NCBI GenBank assembly: GCA_017407305.1
Contig: JAFQWS010000103.1
Location: forward strand, 1 to 11,953
Direction of reading: 5' to 3'
Length of the DNA stretch: 11,953 bases
From: Clostridia bacterium
GTDB lineage: Bacteria > Bacillota > Clostridia > Christensenellales > CAG-314
Shown: one piece after another, positions 7,885 through 11,953 of the stretch
Numbering within the stretch: the stretch's first letter is position 1
Layout of the letters: each line of letters starts with the position of its first letter
Made by a program: the position numbers and the translations under genes
Notes under the pieces: model-generated
Told to the model about the DNA's origin: nothing
Seen by the model: the letters and a program-made list of their open reading frames with translations, nothing else
Database searches by the model: none

Positions 7885-7971
7885 GTGAAAGTGAAAATTC
7901 TTTGTTGCAAATTGCCCAAACCATTGAGTGCCCTTGTAAAATTGTTGTTTCATAAAAAAATTTGCAAATAA
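7885..7971 (+). CDS. spoVM: SpoVM-like stage V sporulation micro-protein
   Basis: This GTG-started ORF encodes 28 residues, or 26 if GTG 7891 is the start. The 26-residue form has exactly the length of B. subtilis SpoVM. Aligned without gaps to SpoVM as I recall it, it shares Met1, Lys2, the block Lys7-Leu8-Pro9-Lys10 (KLPK), Leu12 and Val16, with conservative matches at 15, 17 and 19. Pro9 and the amphipathic helix after it are the hallmarks of SpoVM, which recognises the convex forespore membrane and anchors SpoIVA during coat assembly. Here LSALVKLLFHKK gives a basic amphipathic helix. Two adjacent Cys (5–6 in the 26-residue numbering) and a Cys near the end are unusual. Its place after rpe and before rpmB matches B. 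subtilis. It has its own promoter and ribosome site and is too short for ordinary gene callers. Confidence 0.78.
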   Translation: MKVKILCCKLPKPLSALVKLLFHKKICK

Positions 7972-7998
7972 AAAGACCGACAAAGATTGTCGGTCTTT
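7966..7998 (-). terminator. Terminator of the PAP2 gene, probably also ending spoVM
   Basis: Positions 7972–7982 (AAAGACCGACA) pair with 7988–7998 around a 5-base loop. On the minus strand the stem is followed by a T-rich run, directly after the PAP2 stop at 8010–8012. On the plus strand the hairpin begins one base after the spoVM stop and is followed by a weaker TTTATTTGTTT-like tract. It can therefore serve both convergent genes. Confidence 0.85.
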
Positions 7999-8009
7999 AT
8001 TTGTTTAAA

Positions 8010-8966
8010 TTATTTTTCTTTCTTTGCAAAAAGGCAATCCAACCATTTTTCAACGGGTGCAAAGCACCAAGGATATACGCCAATCAAAAGGAAAATGATG
8101 ATTGCATAGCGAACAAGTCTAAATGCAAATTGAGGTGCGTAAAGTTGTTCCAAATCAATTGCCCAACCCAAGGAAAGTTTTAACAGTTCGTTGACTACAA
8201 AGTAGATGGCAACGCCACCAACTACTCTCAACAGAATTTTCCACCAAGTTTTTGTGTTTTCAAAACCTACGAATTTTTCTTCAAAGATGATGCCGGCAAC
8301 AAATCCCAACAACATACCCATTGACATGAAGTAGTCGTCCGTTCTGCACCAAATTACGCCCAACAAGCAAAGTACACAAGCGCCGATATACAACCAATAT
8401 TTGTTGGCAATTTTGTCCAAAAGGAAAAGTACGCCAAAAGCACAAATTGCGCCAAGTGCAAGGCCTGCAATGGTGTCTGTGGGCCAGTGTGCGCCCAAAT
8501 AACTGCGTGAAAGTGCAACCAAAATAGGAACGACAATGGCAAAAATCCAAAGCCAAGCAAATTTCTTTTCACGATATTCGTATGCCGTTGCAAGGTACAA
8601 AGAAGAGGAGTTGGAAGAGTGTCCCGAGGGGAAAGAAAATCCGTCCACGTCTTTGAAGTTTTGAACACCTGTTTCGGGGCAGTTGAAAGGTCTTTCTCGG
8701 GCAAAAGCGTTTTTAATCATAGGGTTGACGGTGCAGGAGAAAAGCAGTACAAAACCGATTTTTTCGGCTCGTTTTTTGTTGATGCCCCAGTACAAGGTTC
8801 CCAAGATTGCAATCATCAACATTTCTTCGCCAAACAAAGTGATAAATTGGAAAAGATAGTAAATAAAACTGCCTTCGCCACCGAGGTTTTGCAAGAACAA
8901 AATAAAGTTTTGTTCCCATGCTCCGTACCAAGTGGTAAGTGTGCCAATTGAAGAAATAATACTCAT
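8010..8966 (-). CDS. PAP2-family integral membrane phosphatase
   Basis: The 318-residue protein carries the complete PAP2 (type 2 phosphatidic acid phosphatase) signature: K85-x6-R92-P93, PSGH at 113–116 and S153-R154-x5-H160-x3-D164. His116 and His160 are the expected phospho-transfer residues. About eight or more hydrophobic segments are visible, including roughly 36–60, 69–84, 137–152, 163–183, 190–207, 213–229, 245–262 and 284–302, so the active site should face the outside of the cell membrane. The segments after residue 185 form an extension beyond the core PAP2 domain. Likely substrates are lipid phosphates such as phosphatidic acid or undecaprenyl pyrophosphate, but the sequence does not say which. 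An AGAGG lies six bases before the ATG. It lies opposite to the housekeeping genes and has its own terminator; rpmB terminates upstream, so it is transcribed alone. Confidence 0.9.
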   Translation of the reverse strand: MSIISSIGTLTTWYGAWEQNFILFLQNLGGEGSFIYYLFQFITLFGEEMLMIAILGTLYWGINKKRAEKIGFVLLFSCTVNPMIKNAFARERPFNCPETGVQNFKDVDGFSFPSGHSSNSSSLYLATAYEYREKKFAWLWIFAIVVPILVALSRSYLGAHWPTDTIAGLALGAICAFGVLFLLDKIANKYWLYIGACVLCLLGVIWCRTDDYFMSMGMLLGFVAGIIFEEKFVGFENTKTWWKILLRVVGGVAIYFVVNELLKLSLGWAIDLEQLYAPQFAFRLVRYAIIIFLLIGVYPWCFAPVEKWLDCLFAKKEK

Positions 8967-9048
8967 AAAAAGCCTCTTTAGTTATATTCTTACTAAATAA
9001 GTTTAACAAACTAAAATTTATTTTGCAATAGGTTTTTGAAATTTGTTT

Positions 9049-9077
9049 ATTACAAATAAATTTGTTATTAGTTGCAA
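9049..9077 (-). promoter_or_regulatory. Candidate promoter of the PAP2 gene
   Basis: On the minus strand TTGCAA (9077–9072) and TGTAAT (9054–9049) are 17 bases apart. A second, weaker pair, TTGCAA (9028–9023) with TAAACT (9005–9000), also has 17-base spacing. A promoter is needed in 8978–9114 because rpmB terminates upstream. The rest of this AT-rich gap shows no gene. Confidence 0.4.
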
Positions 9078-9114
9078 ATACGTCAAATTTTCAAAAGTAG
9101 TGTTTTTTTACAAT

Positions 9115-9140
9115 AAAAAAACCGATGCGGTTGCATCGGT
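9115..9140 (-). terminator. Terminator of rpmB
   Basis: ACCGATGC (9121–9128) pairs with GCATCGGT (9133–9140) around a GGTT loop. On the minus strand it is followed by six T (9120–9115). It lies 14 bases beyond the rpmB stop. Confidence 0.93.
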
Positions 9141-9154
9141 TTGCATTGAAAAGC

Positions 9155-9352
9155 TTATTGTTCTTGTTCGTGTTTTTTAATTGTACGAAGGCAGCGAGCA
9201 CAAACGTATTCTGTGGAAACACGACCCTTTTCATCGCAAATATCTGTTTTGATAAGGTTTGCGCTGTATGTTCTAGGGGTTTTTCTGTTGGAGTGGCTCA
9301 CGTGATTGCCCGACATTTTTGCTTTTCCGCAAATGTAGCATACTTTAGACAT
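9155..9352 (-). CDS. rpmB: 50S ribosomal protein L28, zinc-binding form
   Basis: L28 is a small protein of the large ribosomal subunit. The 65-residue product begins MSKVCYICGKAKMSGNHVSH and contains RTYSANL and a C-terminal CARCLRTIKK. Two CxxC pairs (Cys5/Cys8 and a second pair in CARC near residue 53) identify the zinc-ribbon form; the main B. subtilis form lacks these cysteines. The start is chosen at 9352 because GGAGGT (9364–9359) lies six bases upstream on the minus strand. A longer in-frame reading to 9400 has no family similarity in the extra 16 residues and would cross the -10 box. The opposite orientation relative to asp23–fakA is the same as in B. subtilis. It is monocistronic, with its own promoter and terminator. 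Confidence 0.95.
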   Translation of the reverse strand: MSKVCYICGKAKMSGNHVSHSNRKTPRTYSANLIKTDICDEKGRVSTEYVCARCLRTIKKHEQEQ

Positions 9353-9387
9353 TTTTACACCTCCGTGTCTTGTTGAATACCTTGCAT

Positions 9388-9416
9388 ATTCTAGCACCAA
9401 AATAAAAAATAATCAA
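9388..9416 (-). promoter_or_regulatory. Promoter of rpmB
   Basis: On the minus strand TTGATT (9416–9411) and TAGAAT (9393–9388) are 17 bases apart. The bases before the -10 give TGC-TAGAAT, an extended -10. It lies about 36 bases upstream of the start codon and leaves room for the GGAGGT. Confidence 0.75.
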
Positions 9417-9425
9417 CTAAAATAC

Positions 9426-9449
9426 AACAAAAATGCAACTATTTTTGTT
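9426..9449. repeat. Inverted repeat between the divergent rpmB and asp23 promoters
   Basis: AACAAAAAT (9426–9434) is exactly complementary to ATTTTTGTT (9441–9449) around a 6-base GCAACT. It sits just upstream of the rpmB -35 and about 40 bases from the asp23 -35. It could be an operator or only a product of AT-rich composition. Confidence 0.4.
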
Positions 9450-9487
9450 AAATTAGATAAATCTTGCACTAAAATATTTATAATCAC

Positions 9488-9516
9488 TTGAAAAATACTT
9501 TCAAATGTAGTAAAAT
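9488..9516 (+). promoter_or_regulatory. Promoter of the asp23–fakA operon
   Basis: TTGAAA (9488–9493) and TAAAAT (9511–9516) are separated by 17 bases. Transcription would begin around 9523, leaving a leader of about 20 bases with AGGA at 9530–9533 nine bases before the ATG. A TATAAT at 9479–9484 has no -35 at a suitable distance. Confidence 0.72.
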
Positions 9517-9542
9517 GTAGGCATAAAAAAGGAAACACGACT

Positions 9543-9893
9543 ATGGCATTAAAGACAAACAACTCTTATGGAACAATTACAGTTGCTGAAGACGTCATTG
9601 CGTCTTTGGCTGGTCATCTTGCTGTAAAGTGTTATGGCGTTGTTGACAAAGTCCCCACAAGTTTTGGCGACACCATCAGCGACCTCTTCAAACAACACAG
9701 CAAAAGCCGTGGTGTACGCGTATTCACAAAGGGCGACAGAATTTACGTCGACCTTTTTGTCGTGTTCAAATACGGACTTCCTATCCCTGCCGTTGCAGCA
9801 TCACTCAAAAGCACGGTCAAATACGGATTGGAAAGATTTACCGGCATGATCGTCGCCAACATTGACGTTCACGTTGTCGGAGTAAGACTTTAA
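9543..9893 (+). CDS. yloU: Asp23/Gls24-family protein (YloU-type)
   Basis: The 116-residue protein is a single Asp23 (DUF322) domain from about residue 6 to the end. Visible family features are YGTITVAEDVIASLAGHLAV near the start, GVVD, the basic RGVRVF, the strand DRIYVDLFVVFKYG, and the terminal VANIDVHVVGVRL. Asp23 proteins of Staphylococcus are abundant and membrane-associated, linked to cell envelope stress; the exact job of the YloU branch is not established. No signal peptide or membrane segment is seen. It is followed after 28 bases by fakA, and this pair is conserved across Bacillota (yloU–yloV in B. subtilis), suggesting a link to lipid or envelope metabolism. AGGA at 9530–9533 is the ribosome site. 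Confidence 0.93.
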   Translation: MALKTNNSYGTITVAEDVIASLAGHLAVKCYGVVDKVPTSFGDTISDLFKQHSKSRGVRVFTKGDRIYVDLFVVFKYGLPIPAVAASLKSTVKYGLERFTGMIVANIDVHVVGVRL

Positions 9894-9921
9894 TTTTTGA
9901 TATTCAGGAGAATTTATATAT

Positions 9922-11580
9922 ATGGCAGCAGCACGTTCAAATGCTACTTGGGTATTGCCCGCAGTTTTGAAACGCATGATCATTTCTGGCGGTAAAGCCC
10001 TTCAAGCAAACAAAGCATACGTTGACCAACTCAACGTTTTCCCTGTTCCCGATGGCGATACGGGTACCAACATGTCTTTGACAATGGCATCTGCAATTCG
10101 TGAACTCAACACGGGTGACGTTACAACAATGAAACAACTCGCCGAAAAAGTTTCTCACGGTGCACTCAGTGGTGCACGTGGCAACAGTGGCGTTATTCTT
10201 TCCCAAATTTTGAAAGGTTTTGCAACCTCTCTTGCCAACTTGGATGGCGTTGATACAAAACGCTTTGCAAAGGCATTGTGCAGTGGTGCCGAAACAGCCT
10301 ATTCTGCCGTTTCTAAACCTCAAGAAGGTACAATTTTGACAGTTATTCGTTTGACTGCCGAATACGCGACCGACTGTTCACGTACAGAAAACAACTTTGA
10401 AAAATTCTTGAACAAAATCATCGACAGAAGCCAAGAAGTTTTGGAAATGACACCTCAATTACTTCCCGTTTTGAAGAGTGCCGGTGTCGTTGACAGTGGT
10501 GGTCAAGGTTTGGTTTACATTTTCAAAGGCCTTTTGGCAGGTTATTTGGATCAAGAAATCATTGTTGACGAATCTTTTGCTCAAGCATCCCAAACAGTTC
10601 AACAAGACGACCACATGGAAATGTTGGACTACGAATCTTTGGGTGATTTGACCTTTGGCTACTGCACGGAATTTTTTATCATCAACATGCTCAAAAAGAC
10701 AACGTTGACCGACATTGACAAATTGAGAGATTATCTCAATGAAATGGGCGACAGTGTCATTTGCATTGGTGACTTGAATTTGGTAAAAGTTCACGTCCAC
10801 ACCAACAATCCGGGCAAAGTTATTGCAAAAGCACTTACTTTGGGCGAAGTTGACAAAATCAAAATTGACAACATGATGGAACAAAACAGACAACTTCGTG
10901 CTCAATACGAAGCAAACAGAAAGCCCATTGGTTTGTTGGCAGTTTGCGCAGGCGAAGGTTTCAGTGCGATTTTCAAAGATTTGCTTGTTGATCAAGTTAT
11001 TGAGGGTGGTCAAACAATGAACCCTTCTGCAGAAGACATTGCCAGTGCAGTAAGAAAAATCAATGCAGAAAACGTCATTATTTTGCCCAACAACAAAAAC
11101 ATCATTTTGGCAGCAGAACAATGCCGTTCTTTGGTTTCCAAACGCAACATTTACGTTGTTCCTACAAGAAACGTTCCCCAAGGCCTCAATGCAGTTCTCA
11201 ACTACAACCCCGAAGCAGACGTTACGGAAAACTTGGAAGCAATGATGTCCTCGCTTTCTGCAGTTACCAACGGCGAAGTTACATATGCAGTTCGTGACAC
11301 CGAAGTTGACAAATTTCACATTTCCAAAGGTGATATCATTGGTTTGGACAACAAAAAGATTTTGACCAGTGGTAAAGATTTGGTTGAAGTAACATTCAAT
11401 TTAATTAAGAAAATTAAAAAATCTTCTCACCAAGTCATCACGTTGTACTATGGCAAAGACGTCAAAGAAGAAGATGCAATTGCATTTTCCGAAAAAGTGC
11501 AAGAAGCACATCCCGATTGCGACGTTATGTTGCAATATGGTGGTCAACCTTTGTACTACTATATTTTGGCATTGGAATAA
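9922..11580 (+). CDS. fakA: Fatty acid kinase ATP-binding subunit FakA (YloV, DAK2-domain protein)
   Basis: FakA phosphorylates fatty acids held by a FakB (DegV-family) partner, feeding exogenous acyl chains into phospholipid synthesis in Gram-positive bacteria. The 552-residue protein has the family's three parts. The N-terminal DhaL-like kinase domain (about 12–205) has LNVFPVPDGDTGTNM at 37–51, ARGNSGVILSQ at 85–95 and SGGQGL at 192–197. The middle domain has Cys248 (YCTEF) with His291 and His293 (VKVHVHTNNPG), matching the zinc-binding set reported in Staphylococcus FakA. The C-terminal DegV-like region is about 334–552. No fakB lies in the window. AGGAG at 9906–9910 is 11 bases from the ATG, slightly long. 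It forms a two-gene operon with yloU, closed by a terminator. Confidence 0.95.
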   Translation: MAAARSNATWVLPAVLKRMIISGGKALQANKAYVDQLNVFPVPDGDTGTNMSLTMASAIRELNTGDVTTMKQLAEKVSHGALSGARGNSGVILSQILKGFATSLANLDGVDTKRFAKALCSGAETAYSAVSKPQEGTILTVIRLTAEYATDCSRTENNFEKFLNKIIDRSQEVLEMTPQLLPVLKSAGVVDSGGQGLVYIFKGLLAGYLDQEIIVDESFAQASQTVQQDDHMEMLDYESLGDLTFGYCTEFFIINMLKKTTLTDIDKLRDYLNEMGDSVICIGDLNLVKVHVHTNNPGKVIAKALTLGEVDKIKIDNMMEQNRQLRAQYEANRKPIGLLAVCAGEGFSAIFKDLLVDQVIEGGQTMNPSAEDIASAVRKINAENVIILPNNKNIILAAEQCRSLVSKRNIYVVPTRNVPQGLNAVLNYNPEADVTENLEAMMSSLSAVTNGEVTYAVRDTEVDKFHISKGDIIGLDNKKILTSGKDLVEVTFNLIKKIKKSSHQVITLYYGKDVKEEDAIAFSEKVQEAHPDCDVMLQYGGQPLYYYILALE

Positions 11581-11594
11581 GCTATTTAAAATTA

Positions 11595-11629
11595 CAAAAA
11601 ACGCAAACTCAACCGTTTGCGTTTTTTTT
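11595..11629 (+). terminator. Terminator of the asp23–fakA operon
   Basis: ACGCAAAC (11601–11608) pairs with GTTTGCGT (11615–11622) around a 6-base loop, followed by a run of T to 11629. The A-run before the stem extends the pairing and could allow termination from the other side too. Confidence 0.93.
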
Positions 11630-11630
11630 G

Positions 11631-11660
11631 TTGCAATCAACGTTTTTGGCGCTATATAAT
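11631..11660 (+). promoter_or_regulatory. Possible promoter in the fakA–tRNA gap
   Basis: TTGCAA (11631–11636) and TATAAT (11655–11660) are 18 bases apart, just after the fakA terminator. The -10 lies in a short palindrome (CTATAT-AAT-ATATAG, 11652–11666). What it would transcribe is unclear: a 15-codon ORF (11676–11723) without a ribosome site, or an upstream start for the tRNA. Confidence 0.4.
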
Positions 11661-11733
11661 ATATAGTATGGTAATATGTTGGACTGCATTAAAAAAGCAA
11701 TTGAAAAAAGCATAAAATTTTAGTATTTTTTTG

Positions 11734-11757
11734 CAATAAAATAATATTATTTTGTTG
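11734..11757. repeat. AT-rich palindrome overlapping the tRNA promoter -35
   Basis: AAAATAAT (11738–11745) is followed directly by its complement ATTATTTT (11746–11753). Pairing extends outward through one T·G to CAA (11734–11736) and TTG (11755–11757). The right end is the first half of the TTGACA -35 box. Confidence 0.5.
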
Positions 11758-11783
11758 ACATTTTCTTTCAAATAAAGTATATT
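11755..11783 (+). promoter_or_regulatory. Promoter of the tRNA gene
   Basis: A perfect TTGACA (11755–11760) and TATATT (11778–11783) are 17 bases apart. The predicted transcript starts near 11790 and carries a leader of about 65 bases before the tRNA. The leader holds no convincing gene or hairpin. Confidence 0.8.
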
Positions 11784-11853
11784 AGACAAGCTGAGATAAT
11801 GCATTGGAATTAATTATATCGGTAAGCATATTCAAAAGATGCGAAAAAAATAA

Positions 11854-11930
11854 GGGCCTTTAGCTCAGTTGGTCAGAGCGGTCGGCTCATAACCGATTGG
11901 TCCGGGGTTCAAGTCCCTGAAGGCCCACCA
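11854..11930 (+). tRNA. tRNA with CAU anticodon (Ile2 lysidine type or elongator Met)
   Basis: The gene folds into a full cloverleaf of 77 bases with encoded CCA. The acceptor stem is GGGCCTT (11854–11860) with AAGGCCC (11920–11926), a perfect 7 bp, with discriminator A11927. The D stem is GCTC/GAGC, the anticodon stem GTCGG/CCGAT (one G·U) with loop CTCATAA and anticodon CAT at 11888–11890. The variable loop has 5 bases, and the T stem CGGGG/CCCTG closes a TTCAAGT loop. It is not the initiator, because the first base pair G1–C72 is normal. The acceptor stem and arms resemble bacterial tRNA-Ile(CAU), whose C34 becomes lysidine by TilS to read AUA, but elongator tRNA-Met has the same anticodon loop. 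Ile2 is slightly favoured. Confidence 0.95.
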
Positions 11931-11953
11931 TTATGCAAAACAATATTTGGCCC

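Noticed and set aside
7670..7888. Plus-strand frame overlapping the rpe end, terminator and start of spoVM
   Set aside because: It reads through the terminator hairpin in another frame than rpe and shows no recognisable protein features.
9353..9400. N-terminal extension of rpmB
   Set aside because: It includes the ribosome site and -10 promoter box, so it cannot be translated from the mapped-looking signals.
9801..9983. Short minus-strand frame across the yloU–fakA junction
   Set aside because: No ribosome site; it overlaps the conserved ends of two real genes.
10459..11319. Long minus-strand open frame (286 codons) opposite fakA
   Set aside because: It is the codon-aligned mirror of fakA; its translation is Phe/Cys/Asn-rich with no family motifs, no ribosome site, and arises from avoidance of TTA/CTA/TCA in the sense gene.
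11784..11853. Possible T-box or other riboswitch leader before the tRNA
   Set aside because: No T-box sequence or terminator/antiterminator pair is visible, and the GCAT…GATGC pairing near 11827–11842 is too weak; a tRNA gene does not use such a leader.
1..11953. CRISPR array, insertion sequence, prophage or new defence system
   Set aside because: No direct repeats with spacers, no transposase or integrase, no terminal repeats and no clustered unknown genes; almost every base is accounted for by conserved housekeeping genes.

Overview
This AT-rich window comes from a low-GC Gram-positive bacterium (Bacillota, most likely an uncultured Clostridia-type lineage). Gene order is the best evidence. 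The run rpoZ–coaBC–priA–def–fmt–rsmB–rlmN–rpe, then a spoVM-like micro-gene, rpmB on the opposite strand and the asp23(yloU)–fakA(yloV) pair, follows the chromosomal block known from Bacillus subtilis and many clostridia. TGA is used as a normal stop (coaBC, fmt, rsmB), so this is not a code-4 mollicute. Leucine is mostly TTG/CTT and rarely TTA despite the low GC. All genes are intact except the rpoZ tail cut by the left edge.

Layout. Positions 1–7800 hold one tightly packed plus-strand operon: RNA polymerase omega tail, CoA synthesis (CoaBC), replication restart (PriA), N-terminal Met formylation and deformylation (Fmt, Def), rRNA/tRNA methylation (RsmB, RlmN) and ribulose-phosphate epimerase (Rpe). 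Most genes overlap by 1–8 bases. The operon ends at a strong hairpin terminator at 7811–7836. The stp–prkC–rsgA genes that often lie between rlmN and rpe, and thiN after rpe, are absent here.

At 7835–7971 there is a small transcription unit of its own: a near-consensus promoter, a good Shine-Dalgarno and a 26–28 codon ORF that aligns without gaps to SpoVM, the membrane-curvature-sensing peptide that anchors the spore coat basement layer. Its position just after rpe and before rpmB is the SpoVM position in B. subtilis. This is the most informative item in the window, because it suggests an endospore-forming lineage.

On the minus strand follow a PAP2-family membrane phosphatase (8010–8966), which is not part of the conserved block as I know it, and rpmB (9155–9352, zinc-binding form of L28). 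Each has its own terminator. A divergent promoter region separates rpmB from asp23–fakA on the plus strand (9543–11580), which ends in another clear terminator. Positions 11581–11853 are non-coding and hold a second possible promoter, a tiny ORF of doubtful status, an AT palindrome and a near-consensus promoter for a tRNA with a CAU anticodon (11854–11930) that could be tRNA-Ile2 (lysidine type) or elongator tRNA-Met.

Most of the window is ordinary housekeeping. I do not see a novel defence, mobile or biosynthetic system, CRISPR array or insertion sequence. The points of interest are the micro-gene, the missing kinase/phosphatase/GTPase segment, the inserted PAP2 gene and the regulatory architecture of the intergenic regions.
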